A stretch of DNA of 64,000 nucleotides from Litsea cubeba (GCA_012931725.1 CM022946.1:134908741-134972740); one strand, 5' to 3'; positions 22,994 through 34,515 are shown, numbered from the stretch's first letter. Numbers and translations: made by a program. The notes: generated by a model not told the origin, from the letters alone.

Positions 22994-23036
22994 CAGCAGC
23001 TCCTGTGACGAGAACCCTAATTACGTCTTTCGCCAT
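22994..23036 (-). CDS. First coding exon of a cytosolic NAD-malate dehydrogenase gene (rest not in place)
   Basis: The minus strand reads ATG at 23036 with context AACAATGG and encodes MAKDVIRVLVTGAAG, splitting at a clear donor (GCTG|GTAATC). This is very close to the conserved start of plant cytosolic malate dehydrogenases, whose Rossmann-fold GxxGxxG motif begins here, and I believe the family's first intron lies at this point. The enzyme interconverts malate and oxaloacetate with NAD(H) in the cytosol. The following 660 bases lack the next exon, and beyond 22333 there is at least 22 kb of retrotransposon. The gene either has a giant nested-insertion intron or is an orphaned 5' end. The CT-rich leader on the minus strand (23040-23270) looks like a normal 5' UTR. 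Confidence 0.65.
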
Positions 23037-23107
23037 TGTTGATGATGATGTCCTCGTCTGCATAACCCAGAGACATGGCTTTTCCTTCTGCAAAATCCTC
23101 TAACGAC

Positions 23108-23275
23108 CTCTCTTCTCTTCTTCCGAGAGGGAGAGGGAGAGAGAGAGAGGGAGCGAGCAGGGAGCGCATGCAAAGGGAGAGGGAGAGAGGGAGAAGCAGG
23201 GAGCGCATGCAGAGGGAGAGGACAGGGAGAGGGAGAAAGAGAGAAAAAAAGGAGGGAGAGGAAAAATGGGGAAGA
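23108..23275. repeat. GA/CT-rich low-complexity tract
   Basis: GAGAGGGAGAGAG-type repeats including two copies of GGGAGCGCATGCAGAGGGAG. On the minus strand this is a CT-rich stretch just upstream of the malate dehydrogenase start, a common character of plant 5' UTRs. Frames through it are artefacts. Confidence 0.7.
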
Positions 23276-23367
23276 AAGAAGAATCGTTCAGCCCTGATAT
23301 GGATTTGGAGGTGAGTTTTGTAACGATGTCATTCGACAACCTCAGGGGTAAAGTGGTCCAAAACCCA

Positions 23368-23530
23368 TGTACGAACATCGAATTTGGTGTTTTGGTGTAT
23401 TTCTAACTAAATCGGGCTAATACATGTTTAGCAACATTTATTTCGTAAAATTCCCAATAAATGGTGCTAAACATGTATACGCCCATTTTAAACAGAAATA
23501 CATCAATATACCCATTTTGGTGTTCGTACA
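23368..23530. mobile_element. Foldback MITE, 163 bp
   Basis: Begins TGTACGAACA and ends TGTTCGTACA. The left arm (about 74 bases) and right arm are imperfect inverted copies, meeting at a short centre around 23446, and share TGTATTTCT and ACATGTTTAGCA. No coding capacity. The left arm plus 45 bases of flank resembles 30110-30242, so this is a dispersed family. A clear TSD was not seen. Confidence 0.7.
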
Positions 23531-23533
23531 GCG

Positions 23534-25790
23534 TTTTTTTTTATGCTTTTACCCCTTACTCTGCGAAAGACGCTTTTACCCGCTTAATTCAAGTTCAAAT
23601 GATCTGATTGCATGGCTAATATTGTTTAGATCCAGGTATCATTAGTAAGTAGTAAGAAATAAGGAAGACCACAAGTTGGTGGACCACACAGGTCATCACA
23701 CGTCAAACATACAAGAGCAGTTTGACAAGGTTGACCAAAAAGATAAGGCAACAACATTCCAGCACACCAGACTCAAGTAATAGAAAAGACAATCCTCAAA
23801 GATATGAAATGGGTATGCTATGCACATCATGATCGATTGGACAACACAAGTCAAAGATTGATTGGGTGTAAATAGAACTGGCCTGGGCTAATTAGATCAG
23901 ATCTCATACTATTCTGTTTCTAAACATGTATTCACAAAATCTGTCAATCATTTCTATATAATAAAGGATGAAGGAAAGGCAATGCATGTTTGAAGCTTGA
24001 AAGCCTACCTTCTTTTGATTATCCATTTTCTTATTTTCTTTTCAGTAAGGTTGCTGCAACCACACTAGTTGAATTATCAATACCAACAGACATAGCAATG
24101 ATAAACTGATAATAACAGTAAGAGGACTTGGATAACAACACAATCAGGTTTTACCAAAACAAAACAACACAATGCCCTAGCATTTGAAGTTCCATATTTT
24201 ATCAGTGAACCTCTAAATATTTAGACTTGTGAGAATTGTCGGTTTTGGCCTTTAAACAAATCTCAGCAAGCTTATTTATGGCATGTACTACAGCCTAAAC
24301 GTTTGGTTTTCTCTGCCCTGTTTGTGTCGTTATTAACCGGTTTTGACGTAGTGTGTAGAATCAGCTACGCTGCAGAAGCAATCGGAAAAAGAACCAAAGG
24401 TTGAAATACAAAAACGAAATAATAGCACAAACAACTATATCAATTAGTTTGCAAGTGAAGCAGCAATACCAGTGTGGAGATGCAGATAGTATTGACTTTC
24501 AACCAATCAGCCAATAGCATCTGTGGTTTTTGGAACTCTAAAACATTACACATTATTTCTTATGGAATGAAATGAAAGCCTATACAAACTCATGTGATCC
24601 TCTCAGTGATCACAAGATCTTCAATCAATTTCAGTTGGCCTTGCTTCAGTTTATTCCTGTTTTCCCAGAACACTTTTATAGGATTTTCCAGGGTTGAAAT
24701 TTTCCATTGATCCTCTGAGATGAGGAAGACTTGAGACAATAGTTGGGTAGAATTTTCCCCTTCATTCTGAGCCAAAAGAGTTGAAAAGAAAAAACCCCAA
24801 AGAGAACATTAAAGTGTTTGGGACAACAGAAAAAAGAACTCCAAATCCAATGGTGATGATGACAAGAGAATAACAACAGCAGCAATAAACAAATAATCAG
24901 ACAAAAATATGCACACTGTACACATAACACACAATTCCAAATGTTATCTTGGTTACATATTAATGCCAGAATTCGTATGCAAACCAACTCTAATGGTGAT
25001 TTATACATTCCAACCAAGGCTTCAAACCAAACATAAACAGCAGTCAACTGTGGACCTATTGTTCTTACAAAAAGGCCAAGATTTTGGCATTGAAAAACAA
25101 GCAACAGTCTTGTGCTTGAATACCAAACTGAACACATCACATTTATGTTTCAAAACAGTACAATAAGGCATTGAAAACCAACCCATATGTTTCTTTTCTG
25201 GTACAGTTGTGGTTTGGTTTTCTAGTATGGGACTAAAGTCTCACATCAGATTTGTGGAGGAAAACACAGACACCAATGGATTCTTAATGTCTTTTGCCAT
25301 AGTACATGTGGGGGTTCTCAAATCGGAATCAGTGTGACTAATTTGATGGACACCAAGGGACTCCATGGTGCACCCATGCACACTTCACATGTCACTAAAA
25401 GGAAAAAAAACTAGTCTCATTGGCCATTATTGCTAGGTATCCGTCAATGGGAGGGATATATGCCGGCCACCATTTAGTAAATTCTGGCAAGTCAGTTATC
25501 CTAACCCATTTATTAGAAGGTTAGAAATATCAACCTGTAGGAAGACCAAAATTAAAGAGAGTCAGTCAACCCAAACCATAAATTATGAGGTCCAGATTGG
25601 CAGATCAGGTTAGAACTTAGAAATCTCCATCCCTAGATTGAAAGTACAGTTGCACCAAATGAAGATAAAAAATTAAGTCCAGCAAGAGAGTTTCCAGTGC
25701 AGAAAATTTTGTACTTTTAATTAAAAAATGTAGAAATAAAAAAGACTACAACCACAGTGAACAAAAAAATTTAATAACTCATCATAAGGT
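23534..25790. other. Intergenic or intronic DNA; one weak exon candidate
   Basis: AT-rich with no recognised gene. On the minus strand, 24770-24590 has a pyrimidine tract ending GGCTCAG followed by an open frame of about 58 codons (NEGENSTQLLSQVFLISEDQ onward) to a stop. It could be an exon of the Transposase_24-like gene lying upstream on that strand, but I recognise no domain. Confidence 0.35.
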
Positions 25791-25799
25791 TTTGCATTT

Positions 25800-26265
25800 T
25801 AGAAGAAAAATCTACTTCTCACCCGGTACTCGCATCTAGCAGAACCATTCTTTGGAGTATGAGTAGCAAGCCACGTTTGAGTCTGAGTGATCTCAACTCA
25901 AATATTTTGTTGCCTCTGAAAAAGAAGGGAGCAAACATCTTCATTACAACTTTCGTTAAATGGGAAAAATTAAAAAATAAAAGCACAATGCTTACCAACT
26001 TTTCTGAAACTCTAGCTTGGCCCATTCTACCGGAGGTATGTGGGCTTTTCAATGCTTTTCTTGCTTCCTTCCATGGTTCCTCTTAGCTATTGACGATTCC
26101 ATCGAACACATGTTAACAAACTGCTCCCAGTCTTCTTTCTTAACCTTTTGGGGTGGGTTATTTTTTTTCTCAACATCTGTTTGATATTTATCATACCAAT
26201 TCCTGCGTAGCTTCGATTTCCAATTCCTCCAATGTGCATTTGCCATTTTTAGCACATATGCTTTG
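25800..26265 (-). pseudogene. Transposase_24-like gene fragment, downstream part
   Basis: The minus-strand frame from 26265 contains NAHWRNWKSKLRRNWYDKY and KKEDWEQFVNMC, then SPHTSGRMGQARVSEKL and a donor (CTTG|GTAAGC at about 25990). A second exon at about 25880-25815 reads QTWLATHTPKNGSAR. This is the pattern of the plant Ptta/En/Spm-type domain (PF03004): W-K-L-rich block, W-x-x-F, GxxxxAR, then W-x-THT-x-x-G. The frame is interrupted at 26266 by a solo LTR and continues in the same phase at 29105 and beyond. Whether it is a transposase remnant or a domesticated gene cannot be told here. Confidence 0.6.
26261..26265. repeat. Target site duplication CTTTG (left)
   Basis: CTTTG directly before the LTR end TGTCACGCC, matching 29105-29109 after the other end. 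Confidence 0.85.
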
Positions 26266-29104
26266 TGTCACGCCCCGAGCCCGAGATTTCACACAGCCCG
26301 AGGCGTGACACACGCCCGCGTGGAAATTCGAGTCAACTCATTGACTCTAAGTCCCCACGTACGGAATTTACCCACAGGATATCACGTGTGAGGTCTATAT
26401 TTTTCGATATGCCTGTATAAATCTGTCAAATAGATATCCAATTAACATAAAACAATCATCAAGATATAGAGCATAAGGGTCCATGAGCATAGATTAGATT
26501 TCAAGTTCAAGTTCAAGAGATAAAGAGAGAAGTAAGTTAGTTAAGTTAAAGTTTACAATTCCCAAAAGCTAAACAAGTTTATAAGTTAATACAAAATATG
26601 TGGCAATCCTAGCCACGGTCAGTGGGTCATTTAACGTCCTTTTCTCATCGAGTGGATGTCTAGAAGACATCATCAGGAGTCCACTTTGCTACGTTCTGGA
26701 GAGATTCCTCTTCCTCAAGGATCTTCGGGGGAGTGGCGTCGATGTATTCACCTGTAACGCCAAGTGTAGCACCATTAGACTAAGCTAAGCAAGACAAACA
26801 TATACAGTCCATATAACATGTATCAAATGAATAGTCAGACAGGTATAAATCATAAGAGATCAATGAATAATCACTAGGCATATCAGTGCATGAATTAGCA
26901 TGAGACATACGAGTCATAGATAACAGATAAACACATTAACAGTACTAGTTGGCACATCCACATAAGCTATGTTCTCTCAAGTTAATCATATAACATGAAA
27001 TAAAATGAGAGCAGAATATCAGGACAGGACAGGGTAGTGCTACTAGGAGACAAAGGTACCCAGAATTCTCCATCGTAGACCTAGGGTGCCGGTAAACCCT
27101 CAGAATATATTTCCATCTGCAGAGGGCCAGAAGTTTACTAAACCCACACTTAGCCGGGTCCGACTTAGATAGGGTCGAAGCTAAGTGGTGCCGACTCATA
27201 GAGTGCAATATACAAACAACAGAGCAGGTGCAGGACAGTGTAAATCAGATACAGGACACATACAGGACAGGACATATAAATAACAAATCGGGACTTACTG
27301 AACAAAGACAGAAATAAATGTAATATAACAGATGTGTAATAGAAAATACATAACCAAACAGAAGCATGATCAAATCATACTAGAATACTGAAAACGGGAT
27401 GCAATGCATGTACAGAGATATCATATTTAGAATCAAGACAGAACTCAAGCCAGGCCTACGGTCTTGGGAACACATGTGGTCTTCACCGTCCAACTCAGGG
27501 TAGTATTAAGAGTTCGACATTATCGGGCTACGAGGACCCCTTGGCGTTACATAATTTGGATGTCGAGTCCCTTAATAGAACACATTTGGCACGGTTACAA
27601 TCTGAAGAACACAATGCCCCTTTTGTGGGTACGGTTGCTCAACCCATATCCACAATTAAACAAACTATCGGTCCTGATAAAAGTTCAGGGTGCACATCCT
27701 ACAGGTCCATCTATCAGACCAATCAACTAGAACAAGCTACGGTCCAATGTCCGGCTCCTGGAAACGTCCAATTGGCACAATTATGTAAAATCCAACATAT
27801 AATAAAAATCACTTTTTGTTGGGTTCTACACATCATGAGCTTTCCAACGGTATGTAGATCTCCAAAAACGGACTTACGGTTAAAAAGTTATGGTCGTTGG
27901 AAAATCTGCATACTGCAGGTAACAGGTTCGCTTGAGCGTCCAAATGGTCGCTCGAGCGGACCCCAGACAGAGAGCCGTTCGCTCGACCGGACCCAAAATT
28001 TCGCTCGAGCGAACTCTCCCAGAGAGCCCTTCGCTCGAGCGTTCACTCACGCTCGCTCGAGCGAACTGTCAAATCCTGGGTTCCGAAAATCTGAAACTTC
28101 TTGATTTCTCTCAAGCCATTCAAGGCATTCCATCAGGTTTTAAAACACTACCAAGAGGTATCTTTGAGCTTCCAAAATGCTCATCAAAACCATCAATAAA
28201 CCCATATACATTGACAAAAGAAATCACCCACAAAAATCCATTTTTGAGCAAGAAGAAGGGTATCTAAGCAAGATTGATCACATTCATGAATCAAACAAGA
28301 AATCATGCATACAAATGTATAAGTTTAACTTGCCTTGGTGCTTTGAGCTAACTCTCACACTCCAAATCTTTTCTAATCAAGAATCCCCAAAAATGCAAGC
28401 TCAAATGCCCTAAAATGGTGAAAACGAAAATGAATGAAATGAATGAGGGAGAAGATAATGTATGCACGAATTTAGGACATTCTTACACTAATATGAAGCA
28501 AGAGAAAGGAAATGGAAGATGAGACTTACCAATGGAGGAAATGAAGCACTTTTAGAGAGAATGGAAGCTTGGAGAAGATGAATAGGAAGATGAAGATGTC
28601 TCCACCAAGACTCACATGCAAGGATTCTTGGATTGTTGCTTGAGATGAGGAAGGAAGAAATGAAGAAGAAGAGAAGAGGAAGGGAAAAGCTCCCAGCTGG
28701 AATGAAGAAGAAATGAGAGGAGAAGAAAGAAAAATGGCTGGGTAAGGGTTTTAAGCCCAATTTTTCCCTGCATTGCATATAAGTCCACAAAATGGAATGA
28801 ATTTGCAAGAAAGGGCTTGGAGCTAATGAATGGGCTGGCAATGGGCTTAAATGGGTCCGAATTTGATGGGTCAAGGCATGAAAGTTAAGGCCCATGAAAT
28901 ACTCTATGCAATGCATTAAAAATCCAAAAATTTCTAAGTACACACAAAAACCCAAAACACTCCAAAGGTCATAATCTACCTAGTAAATGGTCAAACCCCA
29001 CTAATTCTACCTAATCAAGTCCAATCACAACCAAAACATTCATTAAGCACTTAATCTAAATTATTTAACTCTAAAACGAGATTAAGGTGGATCGGGGTGT
29101 TACA
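26266..29104 (-). mobile_element. Solo LTR, Tekay/Del-like, 2,839 bp
   Basis: On the minus strand it starts TGTAACACCCCGATCC (29104) and ends CGGGGCGTGACA (26266), with a perfect 5-bp CTTTG duplication on both sides. The TGTAACACCCC start and great length are typical of Tekay (Del) chromovirus LTRs. No pol domains are inside, so this is a solo LTR left by LTR-LTR recombination. It holds a cluster of CGCTCGAGCGAAC-type inverted repeats (about 27925-28065) and a 26-bp near-terminal palindrome-like pair of CCCGAG motifs. It interrupts a Transposase_24-like exon. Confidence 0.85.
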
Positions 29105-29205
29105 CTTTGTTCTCAATTGGGACTTCAAACATAAATGTTTCTAAAACAGTTTCAAAGTGAATGGAGTTCTTTTTAGAATTTTTTTAGGTTAAGGGCGTTT
29201 CTCCA
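29105..29205 (-). pseudogene. Transposase_24-like gene fragment, upstream part
   Basis: On the minus strand the sequence up to the duplication encodes FETVLETFMFEVPIENK, and the same phase resumes across the insertion at 26265 with AYVLKMANAHW. In this family a phrase meaning 'xxY-x-L-x-x...HWR-x-W-K' is conserved, so the join supports one exon split by the solo LTR. The duplicated CTTTG (29105-29109) is shared by both sides. Confidence 0.55.
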
Positions 29206-30233
29206 ATTGATTCGAAGTTCTGGCATTTTTTGAAAAATAAAAGATGCATCAACAATCGGAAGCTACCTAATTTTAGAACGGAGAAGATCCAGGAAGATTG
29301 CGAGAAAGCAAGATGCTGATAACAAAAGGATGCAATCTAATTTAAAAGTCCGTACAAAAATCAACCCTTCTATTTCCAATGAATCAGAGAAAGTAAAGAA
29401 TCTAAAAGTAATTCACCACGAATTTCTTCCCTGATAAAAGAGATAAAACAGTAACCAACAAAAATCAAACAAGTCTCAAATGGTTTTGAGAGCATAGAGG
29501 CAGAGATTAAAGGGAGGGAAAAAGGAAATATGTGAAAAAACACTAGTTCAATGCAAATGAGATAGTTCAAGAAAACCCAAATCAGAAAAGCAGAGAAAAA
29601 CAGAACCCACCAATGAGATAGTACAAGAACAAAGAATCCAAGCAAAAAGAACCAAACTTTAACCATGTAAGAATAGGTAGAACACTAGAGTAACATGCAA
29701 CAGTCCTAACAAACCCCAGACACCAATCAATCAATCATCCACCGAAACAAAACCCAAAAAAAAAAACTTCAGAAAAAGAGGATAATAAAAGAGCAAATTC
29801 CATTACCCAATCACCTAAAATGGAAAGGAACAGCTCGGCATCGCCATGGGCAAACGAACAGCTCTGGCGAGGGCAGTGGCCTCTTTGGTAGAGAATGCAG
29901 CTTTGTCTTTTACAACTTTCGTTCCATCATAGTATCAGAAACATAGCAACGGATCGAGCAGTGGATGTTAGAGAAAGGGAGAGATCTTTACACGAGCAAA
30001 TGAGCAGTGAAGAAAAGATCCAGAACGGAAGAATATTATTGCTATGCAAAAATTTTGGGGAAGAAAGGAGAATAAATTATCGTTCCATGGAAATAGGGGT
30101 TGATATAAAAGACGATGTCGTTCGAAAAGTGAGGGGTAAAATCATCTAAAATGAACGTACGAACACTAAAATGGGTATTTAAACGTATTTGTAGTTAAAT
30201 TCGTATAATATGAGTATAGGAACACTTTTTTGG
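29206..30233. other. No clear gene; possible upstream region of the split gene
   Basis: AT-rich. Near 29815-29905 there is a short GC-richer patch with small open frames on both strands (for instance MERNSSASPW on +), which may be a 5' exon or UTR but cannot be assigned. Bases 30110-30233 resemble the MITE left arm and its flank at 23323-23440. Confidence 0.4.
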
Positions 30234-30456
30234 TAAAAATCCCTATATTTTAAATGGCCACTGTACGCACCAGTGTACTTTAGCCCTCTATGCATCTAAT
30301 AGGAAATCCATATAGGATTCCCAAGTTTTTTCACCATTTTTTTTTGTGGTCGAATTCGACCTTCATTTGCTGTGTTAAAGGTCGAATTCGACCTTCATAG
30401 CAGTGCTGGAGGTCGAATTCGACCTTCATTTGCAGTGTTAAAGGTCGAATTCGACC
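30234..30456. repeat. Left inverted arm with four 14-bp palindromes
   Basis: GGTCGAATTCGACC at 30348-30361, 30380-30393, 30411-30424 and 30443-30456, a spacing of 31-32 bases. The spacers alternate between CTTCATTTGCTGTGTTAAAG-like and AGCAGTGCTGGA-like sequences. Confidence 0.85.
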
Positions 30457-30471
30457 GTTAGATATAATTCA

Positions 30472-31975
30472 TTTGGGGCACTGGTTAACCCACTTCTCAA
30501 GGAAATTTTTGGACGAAATTTGGGGGTTTCGAATCCATATTATGAACTTCAAATCTGCAATTTTTGGGTAAGAATCAATCGCGTTTGTCGCATTTTAACT
30601 CGCGCACTTTTCCTATCATGTCGGCCAAATGTGCTGAAACCTTGCTGAGTACCCCTGTTTGGGGCACTGGTTAACCCACTTCCCGAGGGATTTTAACCCA
30701 CTTCCTAAGGGATTTTTTAAACAAAACTTGGGGGTTCGAAGTCAATATGATGAACTTCAAATCTGCAAAATTTGGGTAGGAATCAATCGCGTTTGCCGCG
30801 TTTTCAACTCGTGCACTTTTCCAATCCTGTCGGCCAAATGTTCTGAAACCTTGCTGAGTACCCCTGTTTGGGGCACTGGTTAATCCACTTCCTGAGGGAG
30901 TTCTTAAACGAAACTTGGGGGTTTCGAAGTCCATATGATGAACTTCAAATGTACAATATTTTGGTAGGAATCAATCGCGTTTGCCGCGTTTTCAACTCGC
31001 GCACTTTTCCTATCCTGTCGGCCAAATGTGCTGAAACCTTGCTGAGTACCCCTGTTTGGAGCACTGGTTTATCCACTTCCTGAGGGAGTTCTTAAACTAA
31101 ACTTGGGGGTTTCGAAGTCCATATGATGAACTTCAAATCTGCAAATTTTGGGTAGGAATCAATAGAGTTTGCCGCGTTTTCAACTCGCGCACTTTTCCTA
31201 TCCTGTCGGCCAAATGTGCTGAAACCTTGCTGAGTACCCCTTGTTTGGGGCACTGGTTAATCCACTTTCCGAGGGAGTTCTTAAACGAAACTTGGGGGTT
31301 TCGAAGTCCATATGATGAACTTCAAATGTACAATTTTTGGGTAGGAATCAATCGCGTTTGCCGTGTTTTTAACTCGCGCACTTTTCCTATCCTGCCAGCC
31401 AAATATGCTGAAACCTTGCTGAGTACCCCTGTTTGGGGCACTGGTTAACCCACTTCCCGAGGGAGTTTTTAAACGAAACTTGGGGGTTTCAAAGTCCATA
31501 TGATTTCAAATCTGCAAATTTTGGGTAGGAATCAATCCCGTTTTCCACGTTTTCAACTCGCGTACTTTTCCTATCCTGTCGGTCAAATGTGCTGAAACCT
31601 TGCTGAGTACCCCTGTTTGGGGCACTGGTTTATCCACTTCCCGAGGGGGTTCTTAAACTAAACTTGGGGGTTTCGAAGTCCATATGATGAACTTCAAATG
31701 TACAATTTTTGGGTAGGAATCAATCGCATTTGCCACGTTTTTAACTTGCACACTTTTCCTATCCTGTCGGCCAAATGTGCTGAAACCTTACTGAATACCC
31801 CTGTTTGGGGTACTGGTTAACCCACTTTCCGAGGGAGTTTTTAAACGAAACTTGGGGGTTTTGAAGTCCATATGATGAACTTCAAATCTGTAATTCTTGG
31901 GTAGGAATCAATCGCGTTTGTCGCATTTTCAACAAGCGCACTTTTCCTATCCTGTCGGCCAAATCTGCTGAAACA
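30472..31975 (+). repeat. Tandem array, eight ~188-bp units
   Basis: Units start at about 30472, 30658, 30867, 31055, 31244, 31432, 31616 and 31804. Each has GGGGCACTGGTTAACCCACT, AACTTGGGGGTTTCGAAGTC, ATCAATCGCGTTTGCCGCG and CCTTGCTGAGTACCCCTGTT. The second unit is about 20 bases longer through an internal duplication. Open frames of 70-90 codons recur because the unit is open, and do not suggest proteins. Confidence 0.9.
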
Positions 31976-33299
31976 TATTGGACAACATTGTGGGCCAATT
32001 TGATTTTAGAATACTATGATTGTTATCTTACCATCTTGCTGGTTCAGTTTGGTCAATGGATTTTATTTGATATATTGAGACTGAATTGGATTGCAGTGTG
32101 GGTTTTTTAAAACTTGGATTTTGCTGTTTTCTGCACTAAATTTGGCCTCTAAATTTCTGCACTAGTTGAAACAAACGCATTAACTGCACTATTTAAAACT
32201 AAAAAAAAAAGTGTTTCTACAATTTCTGCACTAGCTGAAACAAGCCTAATTTCTGCAACAAAAGCCTCTCTGTGCATTACAATCTCTGCAACAAAATTTC
32301 TGCAATATGACTAGACAACATTCCTAGACAAATTCCATCCATACCATATTTTTCAACAAGGGAAACACTCAAGAAATAATTTACACTCATGCGACAACAG
32401 AAAGCATTCCTAGACAACTTCCATCCATTCATAAACTTCCACACAACATTAACAAATTTCAAAAACTTGCTGAAACAATCCCATTTCTGCACTATCTCAA
32501 ATTGAAACATATGCCTTTCATTCATATTGTTTAGCCACATAATGGTGTGCACTTATAAACATAAGTCTTGATCAATCTCAAACATATTAAAATACATGAA
32601 CAAAAGGTGGGCTTCAATGTGATTCTTCATGAAACCTACAATAACGAAAGGTGGGCATAACAAAAGTCATGATGGCAGTCTTGATGTGTTAAACACTGCA
32701 AAAGATGGCACCTTCTCTGCATTATAGTCATTGAGCTGCAATAGACATGCAACATGAGGTCAGTTAATTTAACCATAGATAACTCAATTAAGAGGCTTAA
32801 TTACAACTAGAGGTGTAATTACTTATTTACTCAAGGTGCATTTAGGAGCCTTATGCACTACCTTTCGAGTAAATAAAATGCCATATCTCATGCCTCAGCA
32901 TTTTAAGCATTGGTTTATACTTAAGGGGTGTTTGGATATGGGTAGAATAGAATATCAACATATTTGAGTATTGTTACCCTGTAATGCAGGCTGATCAGTG
33001 GATCAAACAAAAAATGCAATCCAATGGAGTTTCAAAGTTTGAACAAAATGGGCCAATGCATAGAAGTTTCACAGTAGTTTCTTAGTGCCATTAGTGCGGT
33101 GCTGTAACTAACCAAGTTTTAATAAAAATTACAAGTCTTTGGTTAACTTTCCCTTGTATATTAATCGGTTGGCTATATCTTGATTAATTACAATGGGGAA
33201 GCATTCTGTAGCCCTCTCTTATTAACAAAACAAGTGGTTGGTTTGTCAGATTGCTAGACCCAGCTGGCAAGTGCTTTCCTTTCTAATTACTCTTTCGAT
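31976..33299. other. Unassigned interior of the TIR element
   Basis: AT-rich, with several CTGCA-rich near-repeats around 32110-32300 (TTTCTGCACTAG-type). No domain or RNA gene was recognised on either strand. Confidence 0.5.
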
Positions 33300-33895
33300 T
33301 GGATGGAATGTGGAGTTAAATTACGAGTCAACTGCTGGCAAGTCCACTTGTTCATCATGATATACCAATTGAGCCATTGTGGTCTTACCCAGTCCCCCCA
33401 TGCCAACTATGGGAATGACAGAGAGGTCTTCTTCATTTTCTGATTCTGATTGGTTAACAAATCTATTAAATTTTCTTTCTCAGTGTCCCTCCCATAAACC
33501 TTCGATACAATTGCAGAGCAAGTCTCCCTTGTTTTTGAGTCCGGGGGCTGAATGTCTTTAACTCTTGCAGCAACTCCCTCTGTGAATGTGAAATGGAAAA
33601 GAGATCTCTTTTGGCAATGTGCTCGAAATTCTTCCTCAGCTTTTGCATCTTATGTGCTATCTTGAAATGAAAGACAAGTGGGTTGAATAAGTTGCCTACC
33701 TTTTCTCGCTTTCCAGCTGCTTGATTCTCAACCTTTCTCCGCAGAGCTTCAATTCTGAACTCATCTAGCATAACTTCCGCATCATCAGCAGTAGCTTTAA
33801 TCTTTCGAAGCCAGTCTTTTACAGCCATTTCGCTCACTCGTCGCCTTTCAGCATCTTGAAGCACGGCTTTAATCGCCTTTCAGCATCTTCAAGCA
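33300..33895 (-). pseudogene. Fragment of a CC-NB-ARC (CNL) disease-resistance-type gene
   Basis: The minus strand encodes part of an Rx_N-type coiled coil (KAVLQDAERRRVSEMAVKDW, LRKIKATADDAEVMLDEF, then EALRRKVENQ) from about 33890 to 33560. After frameshifts comes VYGRDTEKENL (about 33500) and then the NB-ARC P-loop IVGMGGLGKTTMAQL (about 33408-33365). Intact CNLs run 800-1,400 residues; here the N-terminal residues, everything after the P-loop and all LRRs are missing. At least two frame changes (near 33540 and 33450) and a tandem duplication of about 31 bases at the 5' edge (33847-33895) show it is dead. Its position inside inverted arms suggests capture by the element. Confidence 0.8.
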
Positions 33896-33899
33896 CAGC

Positions 33900-34457
33900 T
33901 TTCTCTCCAGAGAGGGAGAGATCGTAGCAGAAAGGGGAGAGAGAGATCGCAGCAGAGAGGGCAACGAGGGAGAAAGATCAGGCGAGAGAGATGAGCGCAG
34001 CAGCAGGGTAGCGAGGGAGAGAGATCAGGCGAGGGATGAGCACAGCAGCAGGGCAGTGAGGGAGAGAGATCAGGCGAGAGATGAGCGCAGCAGCAGGGCA
34101 GCGAGAGAGAGAGAGATCAGGCGAGAGAGAGAGCGCAGCAGGGCAGCGGGGGAGAGAGAGAGGAGAGCAGCAGCAAGGCAAAGAGAGAGAGATCGCAGCA
34201 AGAGAAAGAGGGCAGCAGTGAGAGAGCGAGGCGATAGAGAGAGGGAGAGCAGCAACGAGGGCAGAAGAGCTTGACGAGATCGAGAGAGATGAGAGCTAAG
34301 AGTGAGAGAGATCGATCGACGAGATCGGGAGAGGGAGTGCAGAGGTGAGAGAGCTCGATCGACGAGAGAAGAGTGCTACTGGCGAGCTTCCAGAGATCTC
34401 GACAAGCGACGCTGAGAGGGAGAGATAGAGAGCTGAGAGCAAGAGCAGAGATCGAGC

Positions 34458-34515
<58 letters not shown>

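Noticed and set aside
23001..23020. AACCCTAA telo-box-like motif
   Set aside because: It lies inside the malate dehydrogenase exon codons (ATTAGGGTT on the coding strand), so it is coding sequence.
28488..28955. 155-codon frame in the solo LTR
   Set aside because: Antisense or UTR-like LTR sequence rich in Ser/Phe/Leu with no domain, and no expectation of genes in a solo LTR.
30472..31975. CRISPR-like repeat array
   Set aside because: Units are contiguous 188-bp tandem copies without unique spacers, in a plant genome.
33379..33561. Short plus-strand frame over the NLR region
   Set aside because: The minus strand encodes the recognisable P-loop and coiled coil; the plus frame is its shadow.
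34056..34274. Arg/Glu-rich 72-codon frame
   Set aside because: GA-rich low complexity.
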